Source of the DNA: Myrmaecium sp. VS I D KN 1
Taxonomy: Eukaryota; Ascomycota; Dothideomycetes; Valsariales; Valsariaceae
Assembly: GCA_019775845.1 (NCBI GenBank)
Contig: JADQAV010000063.1
Coordinates: forward strand, 81,463 to 145,462
Length of the DNA: 64,000 nucleotides
Direction of reading: 5' to 3'
Positions within the stretch are counted from its first letter, which is position 1; each line of letters starts with the position of its first letter. Shown one piece after another: positions 1 through 10,343 of the stretch. The position numbers and the translations under genes are program-made. The notes under the pieces were generated by a model. The model was not told the DNA's origin and made no database searches. It was given only the letters and a program-made list of their open reading frames with translations.

Positions 1-2
1 TC

Positions 3-74
3 TTCCTCGTCTTTCTTTACTTCAAGTACCGCAGCTGGAGGGCGCGGCGGCAGGCTGGGGAGGGGGAGGTATGA
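3..74 (+). CDS. 3' end of a small membrane protein gene (partial)
   Basis: The reading frame beginning at base 3 is open from the window edge to a TGA at 72-74. It encodes a hydrophobic stretch (FLVFLYF) followed at once by a basic segment (KYRSWRARRQ) and a short acidic end. That is the pattern of the end of a transmembrane helix plus stop-transfer residues. It sits 333 nt upstream of another single-pass membrane protein gene on the same strand, and similar proteins recur through the first 26 kb. Only 23 codons are visible, so the assignment rests on composition alone; the frame could also be chance. Confidence 0.4.
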   Translation, partial: FLVFLYFKYRSWRARRQAGEGEV

Positions 75-407
75 TGGGATTTCTTTTTCCTCCTCCAAGT
101 TCTTTATTTTTCCTCAATTCTGAAAACAGAACATCACTCACGGATCCCAGCGCGGGTGTTGGGATCTCTAGGAGTTATGACAGAGCTCATGAAGATGGAT
201 GTACATTGTTTCCTCCCAGATGCTCTTTCAGACTCGTTATGACACACTTTGTCTTGTTACGCTTGGACTGTTGCACATTGTTCTCATGGGCTTTTTTTCT
301 ATTATATACCCACTACATCCGTCCTCAATATGGGTCCTCTTACTCTTTCCGCGACTTGTGCTCTTTTTTAACTCTTCTCACTGGATATTCCTGTCAAGTC
401 AGCCGAG
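75..407. other. intergenic, promoter of the 408 gene
   Basis: T-rich leader sequence upstream of the ATG at 408. Overlapping open frames here have no coding character. No clear TATA box or repeat seen. Confidence 0.5.
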
Positions 408-1760
408 ATGGCACCTTTCTACCCATACACCCCGGTGTACTCCAATAACCCGTCGACCGAAACGTCCCAGGCAGGTTTAGTCGTCGTTACCATAACCCAG
501 TATACCACCGTCTTCCCGACCCCGACGATAGAGGTCTCGTCGCTGGTTGACAGCGGCGTGGTGACGGTCACGGAGACGAGTACGGTGACTGTGCCTTTAG
601 TGACCTCGGAGACAACCCAGCTCATCACTACAAGCAACAGTGATATACCGACACTTTCGAGTTCGATCACCTCCGCCACTACGACCACTTCAGCGAGCAC
701 ATCGTCTGAATCCACGGTTCCTTTTTCAACTGCTTTAGGTATCTCCACTCCATCGAACACCGCCCCTCAGAGCACCAGCACTTCAAGCATCTCTACCACT
801 CTATCCACCTTCTCAACCAGTACCACCTCCATCTCTTCCTCAACAACAACAACAACAGCAACACATTCAACCTCCCAGCTCCCCTCATACACCCCAACGA
901 ACACCGGATCCAACGACCACACCGACCCCATCCTCCTTCTCCTTCTCCTCATCCCCCTCTCCCTCATGCTCTTCGGCGCCATCCTCGCCATCGCCATGCG
1001 CCGCAACCGCAAGAAGCGTCAGACAAACCCACCCAAGCAAGCCTCTCACACCCGTCACACCAAAAGGAAGCCAAAACCTATCCCAAAACCAACAAGCCCA
1101 CCCTCCTTCACCCACGCCACCTTCGGCTCTCCCTCCGCATCTCCACCCCGACCACCCCGCCCCCACACATCCTTCCCACCAGCACGCAACTCAACCCTCT
1201 ACGTCACCAACCCCCGCAGCAGCCTCACCATCTCCACCACCATATCCCCCAGCTCCTCCTTCACCCCTACCCATCCCGCAAACCCCATATCAAACAACCC
1301 CCTCACCCTCCCAAGCCCCTCCATCTTCAACCCCCCCCACCTCCCCAACCCCAACACCACCCCCTCCTCCCTCCCCACCCCCTCCTCCCACACCGCCAAA
1401 TCCCTCCACCACACCTCCGACATCCTGCACTTCCCCTCGCCCCCGCAGCAGCAGCGGCCGCGGCGGCCGCTCACCGTGGTCACGGGGCGGGGGGTGTGGC
1501 CTACACCCACGCCCGGCGACCCGGCGGAGCAGGAGGAGCAAGGGGGGGATTATTTCGGCACGACTGCCGCTGCCGCCGCCGCCGCTGCCGCGCCGGCCGA
1601 GGGCACCTTGGTGCGGGAGCAGGGTGGGGGGTGGGCGTGTGAGTTTGAGCTGGTGGATCGACCCGCGCCGGCGGCGGCGGTGGGGGGTGCGGGGGAGTTG
1701 TTTTTGGCCCCGATGTCGGCTGGGGGGAGGGAGGGGAGGGGGTGGTGGATGAGAGGGTAG
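408..1760 (+). CDS. Thr/Ser-rich single-pass membrane protein
   Basis: 450 residues, no intron needed. The first ~170 residues are Thr/Ser-rich with alternating Thr/Val runs (for example TVTVPLVTSETT), an extracellular, probably O-glycosylated, beta-type segment. One hydrophobic helix follows at about residues 176-198 (LLLLLLIPLSLMLFGAI), then a basic stop-transfer stretch (RRNRKKR) and a ~250-residue Pro/Ser-rich presumed cytoplasmic tail that turns Gly/Ala/Glu-rich at its end. There is no obvious N-terminal signal peptide. The layout resembles fungal wall-stress-sensor-like proteins, but I see no WSC cysteine domain, so no function is assigned. Coding-strand composition changes from C-rich to G-rich near 1450. 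The ATG at 408 is the first in frame after the T-rich leader. Confidence 0.7.
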   Translation: MAPFYPYTPVYSNNPSTETSQAGLVVVTITQYTTVFPTPTIEVSSLVDSGVVTVTETSTVTVPLVTSETTQLITTSNSDIPTLSSSITSATTTTSASTSSESTVPFSTALGISTPSNTAPQSTSTSSISTTLSTFSTSTTSISSSTTTTTATHSTSQLPSYTPTNTGSNDHTDPILLLLLLIPLSLMLFGAILAIAMRRNRKKRQTNPPKQASHTRHTKRKPKPIPKPTSPPSFTHATFGSPSASPPRPPRPHTSFPPARNSTLYVTNPRSSLTISTTISPSSSFTPTHPANPISNNPLTLPSPSIFNPPHLPNPNTTPSSLPTPSSHTAKSLHHTSDILHFPSPPQQQRPRRPLTVVTGRGVWPTPTPGDPAEQEEQGGDYFGTTAAAAAAAAAPAEGTLVREQGGGWACEFELVDRPAPAAAVGGAGELFLAPMSAGGREGRGWWMRG

Positions 1761-2526
1761 GGCGCTTGAGGTGGAGGGGTTGGATGGAGGGAGATAGGGG
1801 TTGAGGACTGAGGGTGTGCGCTTAAGATTTGATGAGAATCTACGAACAATCCTTTTGAGGTGGTGTTGTATAGTGTAGGAAAGAGCAAAGGAAGGAACGG
1901 AAGGAACGGGAGACTTCAGGTATATCGCTTTCTGGGTGCTCTCGAGATTTCGTAGATAAGCAGGTATCACACACATAGAAAGTGGGATAGAAAAAGAGAA
2001 AAGAAAATCAAAGAAAAGCATCATCTCCAATTCTAAAGACATCCGTGAATGTGAAGTGAAAAGAAAAGGAAACCATCGCCATGAAGAGGCCAAGCACGCT
2101 CATCAGCACCGCTTCGCTCGCTACCCACGGTCAGTTGTTGAGGTATCATCTCTCCGATCCTAAAAACGCCACATTTCCCAGAGCAGATTTTTCCCTTTGT
2201 CCTCTTCTCCTTTCGCAGTGGTAGCATCTGGGAGGACGACCAACGCCGAGCAGTGGTATAGAGCTAAAAGGAAGAAAGAAAGGAAACGCAAAGAAGAAAG
2301 AGAAGAGAAAAGAGAAGAAAAAGAGTCTCCCTTAACCGCAAATCAAAGAAAAAGAAATCAAAGAAAAGAGAGGCAAAGAAAAGGCAGGAAAAAGAAGGCA
2401 GAGATCGAAAAAGGTCCCAAACCCACTCGAGACCTCAAGCCCTCGAAGGGATCAGCAAACCCAACCCAACCCACATCCACCAAACCCACCACCCAAGTCG
2501 GCAACCCCGAGCCGCTCCAGCACATC
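1761..2526. other. intergenic between convergent genes
   Basis: 3' flanks of the 408 gene (+) and the 2527-5652 gene (-). The part at 2265-2410 is strongly A/G-rich, giving a spurious Lys/Glu/Arg-rich frame on the + strand. Nothing else recognised. Confidence 0.5.
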
Positions 2527-3274
2527 TCACCCTTCGCAGAACAAATTGCCAGGGAACAAGCCCTCACCCAGCTGCGCCAAAAACTGCTCTTCGGTCAAGA
2601 ATTCCGGGCCATGAACCTGGATCCCAGGAACCCCGCCGTACATCCCATCGGCCGCACTCGCGGCAGGCTCATACGTCTCAAGCGTAGCGAGTGTGGAGTT
2701 CACCTGCGCTGGCTCAGGGTGATGGACGCCGACCTGCGGGTTCGAGGGGCCATGCAGGTTCCCGCCCTCCACCGTGGTCGAGCTTTCTCCGGAACCGCGT
2801 TCGGCCGACCCCTCTGGCGCGCTGCCAGGAGCGCGGGCGTCGGCGGAAGCGAAGTCCGACGCTTCAACCGCAGCCGCGATCTCAGCGGCCGCAGCCCCAG
2901 CGACAGCCAGCCAGTTATTCTCCCGCAGCGCGCGATCCAGGTCCGCCTCGAACGCCCGATCGACCGACAACGCGGAGGCGAGGTCGAAGCTCGTCTGCCC
3001 ATCCAGCTGCAACCCCAGCTGCGTCTCCTCCGCCGTGCCGCTGTCCGCGAGGGGCGCAGGAGGAGCAGCAGCCGACACGCCGCCGTTCGCTCCCGGCGGA
3101 CTCCCACCGCTCTGCGAGCCCATCCACCGTTCGTAGAACGGATGGGTCGCGTCCTCGGGCGTTTCCGGCGGAGCGGTGATCATGCCCGTCGTCGCCGCTT
3201 GAAGAACACTCGCCACCTCCGCTTCCCTGTCGCCTGGCAGGGAAACTCCAATGCCTTGGTTGTTGTACTCATTG

Positions 3275-3313
<39 letters not shown>

Positions 3314-5652
3314 GCCCCCCGCACCATCATCTCATACTCATCCAGCACCCTCGTCGGCAGCGGCGGAGGTGCGAGTGTCGCTCCCGCGGTCACCACGGGT
3401 GAATTAGCAGTAGTAGTAGTAGCAGCAGTAGGCGCGAGCGGCGCAAGTGGCGACGTCCCATTCACCTTCCTTCCATTTCCGCGCTCCCCTCCCCGTCCTC
3501 TACCTCTTTTGGTGCTGCTCGGAGTAGACGTGCTCCCCCTCCGCGACCGCTTCGCCGGCGCCGCCTTGGGGGTCGACGTCTCCGATGCGCTGGCGCGGTC
3601 TTTACGCTTCCGCGCCGCCCCTCCGCGACCGCGAGTGCCGCCGCGTTTGGTGGCCGGGGGAGCGCGCGAGGTGGCGGTGGATGGGTCGTAGTCGGCGTCG
3701 GAGTCGTCGCCGGCGGGCGCTTTGCGCTTCCGGGCCGGTTTGGGCGGAGTTGCGCTATCTGGCTCTGAGGCTGATGAACGGGTCGTCTGCGCCTGCTCCG
3801 GGGTGGCGTTGGAGGGGACGGGTGTGGGGTTTGGCAGATAGCCTTCGCGGGTTGGAGTGAGACGGTGGTTGATGCCAATGATATTGGCGTTCACATTTCC
3901 ATTCAACTGTGGAGAAGCGGTAGATCCAAAAGCGGGCAGAAGGGATGGTTGAGTGTTCGGAGGGACATGATCCATAGTGGAGCCGCGGCTTTCCTTATCG
4001 GATGGATTGTTGTTCGACTGACCAGGACCGGCAGTCGACGAACTACTCGCGGTCTTCTGATCACCATTACTGCCTGGTACAAGTGGCGAACGGCCATAGC
4101 TGTTATTCGCAGGAGTATTATCTGGAGGCGTAATGTACGGAGTCTGGTATCCCTGAGCCGGTCCTTGAGCATTTCGCGGCGTAGGAAGTGGAGGCCCAAA
4201 GACCGCATTGGGTAGAAAAGACGGATCGCCGTTGCCGTTCGCTTGACCGACTCCGTGCTGAAGCTGTTGCGCAGGCAGATGCGAAGCAGTGAAAGCATTC
4301 ATGGGCATCTGCGCCATGGCTTGCGTCACCCCGCCCGGCAAAGTGTATTGCCGATATTCCCTCAGGTTGTTGATCCTGGTGACATGCTCCATGTAGGCCC
4401 TCGCCGCCTCGGGATTCCGTTCAAGAACGACCGGACGGTCATCCTGCGGGGAGTCGGTATCCTGAGCAGGCGTTGGGAGCATCTGCTCATTCGGCACGTG
4501 CTGTCCGTAGCGCTGGGGGCCTGCTGCTTGTGTGAGATACTGGAATACGTTTTTCTTGAGATACTCCGGCGTGTCCTGAGGTTGTTCCTGAGGGGCGTTG
4601 GGCGTAGCCTGTGCATTCTGTTGTACAGTAGTATGATCCGACGCGCGTGGTGAGTCGTTGTTGGGGAACTGTTTTCCGTCGACACCCCTGAACTGAGGTC
4701 CATCCTGTGCCACCCGTCCGACTGGCATCTGAAATCCATTCTGTAGGTTGTTTCTTCCTTGTGTGAACGTGTTTGCAATCGGAAACCCGGTCCCATTCGG
4801 TGGGTGCTGCCTATTTGGAACCCGAAGTCCAAGATTTGCATGGACTCCGTTCGGTTGCGGTTTCCCACCAGGCAATTGGAATGCATTTTGCATCTGAAGC
4901 CCTTGCGGAACGCATGCTTCACCAGGCAGTTGGAGTGCATTCAAATCCACAAGCCTACCAGCGGGGCCATTGCCCTCGACTCGAGCCACCCCGTGGACGC
5001 CCGGATTGCCCCAGACCCGTCCGAGAGGTGCCCAGCCTCTCCAGCCTCCCAGATGGTTTCCCCACCGCCGCCGGATCAGCACGCGAAACAGCTCTTCCGC
5101 ATCGACGACGTCCTGCTCGCGGACCACGCCGTCGCCCTCGCAGCCGGGGGCGCACGTCGAGCATCGCGACCCGGTTCCCTTTGGGCAGGGCGTGCCGAAC
5201 ATGGCCCACTGCCTACAGATGCCCGTGCGGCGAACGTGCCATTCGGGCTGGACGCAGAGGCGTTTGATCGGGTTCAGCATGCTGGCCAGCCACAGCTTCC
5301 CGTCCTCCGGCGACCGCACCAGGTCGTACTCGGCGCCGAAGACCACCGTCTTGCCTTGGAGTGTCGATACGTTACGCACGAGGAACTTGGAGCGCGCCGC
5401 GAGCGGGTGCATGGTTTGGAAGTGATACTGTAGATAATGTTCCTCGCGCTGTCTGGCAGTGGCCTCTTGCTGGTGCTGTGGAAGCTGCTGCGACTGCTGT
5501 GGTTGAGGAGTCAGAAAGCTCCTTTGAAGAGTCGCATGATGGGTCATAGGCAGGGTGCCGGCGGCGACGGCAGGTGAGAAAGTGTTGACGGTGCTGGAAG
5601 GAGTGACCTGGTGCTCAATCTGACGTTGCGGCTGTTGCTGTTGTCCCTCCAT
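2527..5652 (-). CDS. large Q-rich protein with AT-hook-like basic motifs
   Basis: 1041 residues in one uninterrupted frame. The N-terminus is Gln-rich. Residues ~70-200 form the only globular-looking part: an aromatic/basic segment ending in a cysteine cluster (CRQWAMFGTPCPKG, then RCSTCAPGCEG) that could bind a metal. The middle is Asn/Gln/Pro-rich. Around residues 650-740 are basic, GRP-like patches (KRGGTRGRGG, KRGRGRGG) resembling AT-hooks together with KRK-type nuclear signals. A run of about 11 Gln follows, encoded by a near-pure CAG tract (CTG on the + strand, ~3278-3312). The C-terminal ~200 residues are acidic and Ala-rich, as in activation domains. A nuclear chromatin or transcription role is inferred from these features. 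I do not recognise the family. Confidence 0.75.
3278..3312. repeat. CTG/CAG trinucleotide repeat in coding sequence
   Basis: About 11-12 perfect CTG units on the + strand, encoding the polyglutamine tract of the minus-strand 1041-residue protein. Such tracts are length-variable. Confidence 0.9.
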
Positions 5653-6649
5653 GTTTGTCTGTTGCTGCCAGTGTATCTGTTTGTTGCTTGCAAGTAACGT
5701 TGAGGAGGAATGGCAAACCGGGCCCGTCGTTCGTCAATTGACGTTGCTTCCTGGAAGAGGTACAACTGGAAGATTGTCCGTCGTCCGTCGTCGTGGTCGC
5801 TTGCTTGTGTAGTGATCTCCAATAGAAAAGAATTCCAAAGTAACTGAAAGTCGAAACTGAACTGTTCGTAGCCAGTCGAATGAAGTGAAGTGGTCGTGTC
5901 GTGTAGTCAACAACGACGTGAGTTTGTAACGTGAAGCCTCAAGGCGGCGACGCTAGTCGACGGACGTCGCGGACACGGGAAGAGCGTTTAAGTTAAGCTA
6001 TGAGGAGCGTTTACGTCCTGATGGAAAAAAAAACGAAAGGGCAGGCTTGAAGGATTGACGAGAGAAGAGCGATAAGAGTGTTGTGCAGAGAGAGAGGTCG
6101 AGTTGTGTTGAGAAGTGCAAGAGATAGAAAGGACGAGGCGGAAGATGTTGCAGAGACGGGAGCGCAGCTTCAGTCACAAGCGACAAACCGTCCCGCCGGG
6201 AAACCACCAAACCAGACCACGCCGCTGCTCTAGCGGAAGGCCTCCAGAGCGCAATCGATTTAGTTGAGCCGCAGATTGAAGAGAATACAGTCTTTACAAC
6301 AAGAGAAAATGCACAAGGTGTAGAAAGTTACCGACGATATAAAAGGCTATATGCAGAACCGGCTCGATTCATATCAAAAGTCTCCGAGAGTAAGTGATGA
6401 AAGCACAAAAGATCGACGGCCCTGGTTTGACGCTTTTCCGAAGTCAACACGCTGGTTTAGATGAGGGTGTATGAAAAATAGCAAGCAGCTACAAAAGAAA
6501 AAAAAGAAATCCAGTCTGGTAAAGGCACTCTCGTCGACCGTAGAGAAATCCACCCACTCAAGCTTTCGTTGCTCCGCCACCTACGGCGTTCTCACCAGCA
6601 ATTTAGACTTCACCTACCTCTCTCTCAAGCTTTCCCAGCAACCCCGGCC
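5653..6649. other. intergenic, promoter/leader of the 1041-residue protein
   Basis: Contains the upstream region of the minus-strand gene starting at 5652 and the 3' flank of the gene ending at 6650. A TATAAAAG sequence on the + strand at about 6338-6345 has no plus-strand gene behind it. Short open frames here lack coding character. Confidence 0.5.
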
Positions 6650-7890
6650 CTACTGCATGCGAGCGATCAGGACAGGATCTTTTTTGACCCGCTTAGCAGC
6701 GGGCACGGAGCGGCAGTAATTGCTCTCTTCAGTATCAGAATCTTCATGCTCCTCGGTTGATTCAGACTCAGACTCGGTCAGATCCGCAGCATCCATTTCG
6801 CCCCGCTTTCTCTTCCGCTCACACCTCTCCATCGACGAAGACGGATGCATGACACTTGGCACCAACAGGAATTCCCTGCTTCTCCTCCAGTACGCCGATT
6901 CTCGCATACAACATGCTCGTCACGGCCTGGCTCGCCTTCAGAGAGTCTTCAAGCCGAGACATCCTTTCCTTCAGCTCGTTCATTTCTCCATGTGGTGGAT
7001 TGGATGCCACCCTTTCTCCACGTAGTGATTTGGACATCACGCTCTGGTAACGCTGCATCTGTAGCAGCCGACGGCCTTCCGCCCTGTCTATCTGGTCCGT
7101 CTGCCTCTGTAGCATTGCAACATGTTCCGCTAAGGTCTTGGGCGGGTTATGAGGTAAAGGATGTGTGTGGATAGACCCAGGCACAGCCTGCCGTTGCGGC
7201 TGTACGGGAACTTCGTCACGACCCATGGGAGTTTCGAAACGTGACCGCATATCCTCAGGGTAGACACCGCCAGGGAAGTGCCACGGCTCGGGACGCGGCG
7301 GTAGATTGGACCATCTTATCGGGCACAGGAGACCTCCCTCAAATAGACACGTTCCCGGAGGAGGGTTCTCCCACATATCAGGTGACCGTGGGGATTCAGG
7401 GAAGCCCATGAGGCTCTCAAATGCCCCATGCGATATCTGACGCGTCGTGAGATCTAGTTTCTCCTCTGCCCCCTTTGGTAGCGCACGCAGTTCTCGAGAG
7501 CGTTCGGCAGTACCTGCACCCATTGCTCTGTGCTCGGCGTCGGACAGCGGTGGCATCGTTTCGTCGGTGGAAAGGGGATTTGTAAGCGATGAGAAGTGAT
7601 CCAGGAGATCTGTGTCCGGACGTTTGACAAGAGTTAGCAAGGAATGTCGAAGGATCTGGGTGCCACCGTGAACATGGCGTTAACTTGCCTCCGTCAGATT
7701 TAGGACTCATGATGGGAGCCATTTCCTTCTTGCTTGCGAGCATTTTCTTCTCGGAACGAAGATCTCTGCGCTGATGATGGTAGAAAGCAAGACCAAGAAA
7801 CTTAAGAGCGGTTGGAAACAAGAGTTTTGCGTGCTTCGGCAATCTGACAAGCCTACTATTTGTATGAGAAGACTCGGCAGCACTTGCCAT
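6650..7890 (-). CDS. nuclear coiled-coil protein, spliced, with a GC-AG intron
   Basis: Start at 7890 (MASAAES...). The first exon ends at 7689. The intron 7610-7688 (79 nt) has a GCAAGTTA donor, a TGCTAAC branch and a CACAG acceptor, and joins both frames in phase 1 (…KSDG|DLLDHF…). The second exon is Pro-rich and then forms an amphipathic coiled coil (MNELKERMSRLEDSL). Its frame stops at 6819, but an overlapping frame (stop at 6650) has clear nuclear character: ERKRKRGE, an acidic Glu/Ser/Asp run and AKRVKKD. A second intron probably connects them. Candidates are a GTGTGAG donor just before the stop at 6819 or a weak GTACTG donor about 60 nt earlier; neither acceptor is good. If not spliced, the protein simply ends at 6819. 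Function unknown. It starts only 86 nt past the end of the TatD gene on the same strand. Confidence 0.65.
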
Positions 7891-7976
7891 TATGATTGGA
7901 AGATGAATGAACAATAGCGACAAAGAGCGGTGAAACAATAGGTCGAATTTGAATAGACACAATGAGATTGGAATAC

Positions 7977-9176
7977 TTAATCACCAAATACAAACCTCTT
8001 CCAATTGTCACCGAGCTGCTTGACGCCAGCTTCAAGGCTCCACCCTTTGATTTCACAGAGTCTTCTTACGATGTCTTCTAGATAGTTGTCCATTCGCTGA
8101 CCGGCGATGTGCAGATCGCTTTCGACCAACAGTCGGTCGTCAGGCACGAGCTTGATCAACTTTTCAAACTGGGGAGGCATGCCGTTGTTACGGTCAGACA
8201 GGTTGATCGCAGTCGAAAAGGACGCGTATATCTCTACAGGAATCGAGCGGTCAAGGTATTGTTTGAACGAGTCTGGGTTTCCGCTGTACGAGTGCAGACA
8301 GACGCGCGGGGGATAGGGCTTGGGCGAGTCATCCTTCACGGGCGTGCCGGCTTGTTCATCTGAAGGCCTGTTCCTCTCCTCGTGCTCTAGGCGTTTCCTT
8401 TCTTTCTTACTCAAGACTTGTCTCTCGTGCCCTTTCCATGTCTCCTTGAGCACCTCATACACAACGCCGTGTGCCTGCACACCGTGGACGGAGACCGCAC
8501 GCTTATATTCTGCAGCGAGGTTTAACTGCGCTCGGAGAATCTTCTTCTGATGCTCCAAATCGACACGGTACGGTGAAAGCCTCCGCCCTTCCCGGCCGCC
8601 GGGCGTCAAAGAATCATCGCGCGTCCCCTCATGCTCAGGCAGCCATGCTACTGGGATCCGGAACGACCTGTCCAAGCCTACCTCGCCTACAAGGGAATAC
8701 GGATGCTTCTCGAGGTAGCCTCTCGCCTGCTCCAGGAAGACAGAGAACGGTCGCGGATCAGGAAGGGCGGCGAAAAGCCTGAGGTCTTCGTCTGACAGCT
8801 CGTCCCGCTTCGGCGCCAGCACGGAGCGGTAATGGTTGATTTTGGACTCTTCGTCCAGGCTCTGCTTCCCGCCGTACTGCGTTTCGTCGTACATCTGATG
8901 GGAGAACCAAGGGTGCCAGCCGAAGCAGGGCACGATGCGTTCTTCCCGACCCCACGAGTCCGGCGCGTGGTTGAGGCTGCCGGAGCGGATGCCGTATTTT
9001 GCCGCAACCTGAGAAACGAGCTCTTGGTCTTCCGCTCGGGTGGACATGACGGTGAGGATTTTGGCTTTCATGTCTGGGATGGCGGGAATGGAAGACATGG
9101 TGTCGGTGGGGTGGCAGTGGGCGTCGTAAACACCCAGATGCCAGGGAAACTCGGGCACATCGCCGTTCGAAGCCAT
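7977..9176 (-). CDS. TatD-family metal-dependent hydrolase (Scn1-like)
   Basis: 399 residues from the ATG at 9176. The TatD pattern is complete: an N-terminal D-A-H-C-H metal-binding motif (residues ~17-21), GEVGLD with the bridging glutamate, VHG near residue 250, HSYSG with a metal-ligand histidine, and VESDLH at the place of the usual ETD metal ligand. The family contains metal-dependent deoxyribonucleases and related amidohydrolases. The closest described fungal relatives are the cut9-interacting Scn1 proteins of fission yeast, longer than bacterial TatD, as here, with inserted charged loops (KKERKRLEHEERNR). The frame is open for 79 codons further upstream but has no ATG there. It shares a 429-nt divergent promoter region with the 9606 gene. 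Confidence 0.85.
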   Translation of the reverse strand: MASNGDVPEFPWHLGVYDAHCHPTDTMSSIPAIPDMKAKILTVMSTRAEDQELVSQVAAKYGIRSGSLNHAPDSWGREERIVPCFGWHPWFSHQMYDETQYGGKQSLDEESKINHYRSVLAPKRDELSDEDLRLFAALPDPRPFSVFLEQARGYLEKHPYSLVGEVGLDRSFRIPVAWLPEHEGTRDDSLTPGGREGRRLSPYRVDLEHQKKILRAQLNLAAEYKRAVSVHGVQAHGVVYEVLKETWKGHERQVLSKKERKRLEHEERNRPSDEQAGTPVKDDSPKPYPPRVCLHSYSGNPDSFKQYLDRSIPVEIYASFSTAINLSDRNNGMPPQFEKLIKLVPDDRLLVESDLHIAGQRMDNYLEDIVRRLCEIKGWSLEAGVKQLGDNWKRFVFGD

Positions 9177-9605
9177 ATCTGCATATGCACCGCGGTGACA
9201 ATGATGCTGTGGCTGTCCTTTGTTGGGTGGTGGTAATGGGCGGCGGGATGAAAAATGCAGTGCTGCGGTCGTCCAGCGAGGAGAATGACGAATGACGTTA
9301 TGTTGTTGGACGCGTCTGGGGAAGTGGCGCACGGACCAGAAAGAGCGCCCGACGTGCCATGGGTACGCCAGCGTAATCCGAGTATCACATGCAAGCGGAC
9401 CACTGAAACTCAATGTTGTACTTCCCGAAGGAGTATTGTACAGGCACCGCGTCGTTCCGCATATTTATCTATTAGAACTTCTCTCCCTCCAGCCTGCTGC
9501 TGCATCTCCATCTCCCTTTACTACCACATCCCGCCAGACGATGACCTTCCCCTCCATCCCACCTGTAACCTCTCTCCACCCGCGAAGCCATCAGCGTCGT
9601 CCACC
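9177..9605. other. divergent promoter region
   Basis: 429 nt between the TatD-type gene (-) and the 9606 gene (+). No convincing TATA element. The right half is C/T-rich, as in many fungal leaders. Confidence 0.5.
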
Positions 9606-10343
9606 ATGTTGAACCCCCTCTTCCCGCTCTACCCCCTCACGCTCCTCCTCATCTCCATCCCCCTCGCCTTCTTCGCCTCCATCACCACCACACTCGCCCT
9701 CGTCACCCTGCTCATCCGCGTGGGCCTCGTCTACTTCGAACTCTTCCTCGCCCTCATCCGCAGCTACCTCTCCACCACTCTCATCCCCACCAATCCCACC
9801 TCCACCTCCACCACCACCAACACCACAACAACAACCCCGCACCCCGCCCGCTCCCGCCGCAGTTCCTCCTCCGCCGCCAGCGACCGCGACCGCGACCGCA
9901 CCCCCACCCTTTCCGCCCACCCTTCCTCCACCGCGCTGCCACGGGATTACGAATCCATCGGCGGCTGGCACCTGACGCCCTCCTCCCCCCAAGACGAAGC
10001 CCTCTGGATGCGCATGAACAGCCGGCTCGAACTGCCGCTCGTCGGCACCACCCCGTCCCCCGCCGCGACGAAGCGGAACCACCGGCATCGTCGCAGCTGG
10101 ACGTCCGGAAGCCAGGCGATGCGGCATAGCTGGAGCCCGGAGATCGCGCGGCGCAGTCCGGCGCGAACGCCCAAGGCCAGGTCGGTGCTGGATGGTGGGG
10201 ATGGGGGTTATTTTGAGTTGTACGGACCTGCGGCGGCGGCGGGGCCGGGACATGAGCGGAAGAGGAGTAATGGAGGGAGTGGGGGAAGTCTGAGTTCAGG
10301 AAGTAGCGGGGCAAGTGGGAGAATAGGCGCGGTGTTCGTGTGA
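9606..10343 (+). CDS. small membrane protein with N-terminal hydrophobic helices and basic tail
   Basis: 245 residues; the ATG lies in a strong context (CCACCATG). Residues 1-58 are almost entirely hydrophobic and probably form two helices (LTLLLISIPLAFFASI, then LVTLLIRVGLVYFELFLALI). The remainder is a hydrophilic presumed cytoplasmic tail: a Thr/Pro linker, RSRRSSSS, the ordered-looking piece DYESIGGWHLTPSS...DEALWMRMNSRLELP, basic HRHRRSWTSGS, and a Gly/Ser-rich end. The DYES..GGW and DEALW..MNSRLELP segments look constrained and would be the part to use for homology searches. Function unknown. The coding strand changes from C-rich to G-rich near 10100. Confidence 0.7.
   Translation: MLNPLFPLYPLTLLLISIPLAFFASITTTLALVTLLIRVGLVYFELFLALIRSYLSTTLIPTNPTSTSTTTNTTTTTPHPARSRRSSSSAASDRDRDRTPTLSAHPSSTALPRDYESIGGWHLTPSSPQDEALWMRMNSRLELPLVGTTPSPAATKRNHRHRRSWTSGSQAMRHSWSPEIARRSPARTPKARSVLDGGDGGYFELYGPAAAAGPGHERKRSNGGSGGSLSSGSSGASGRIGAVFV

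Noticed and set aside
1290-2093. 267-codon minus-strand frame across the end of the 408 gene
   Set aside because: Pro/Gly-rich shadow of the C- to G-rich switch; no motif and no plausible start.
2197-3402. 401-codon plus-strand frame rich in Lys/Glu/Arg
   Set aside because: Its first part is an A/G-rich 3' flank, the rest antisense to the 1041-residue protein. A low-complexity artefact.
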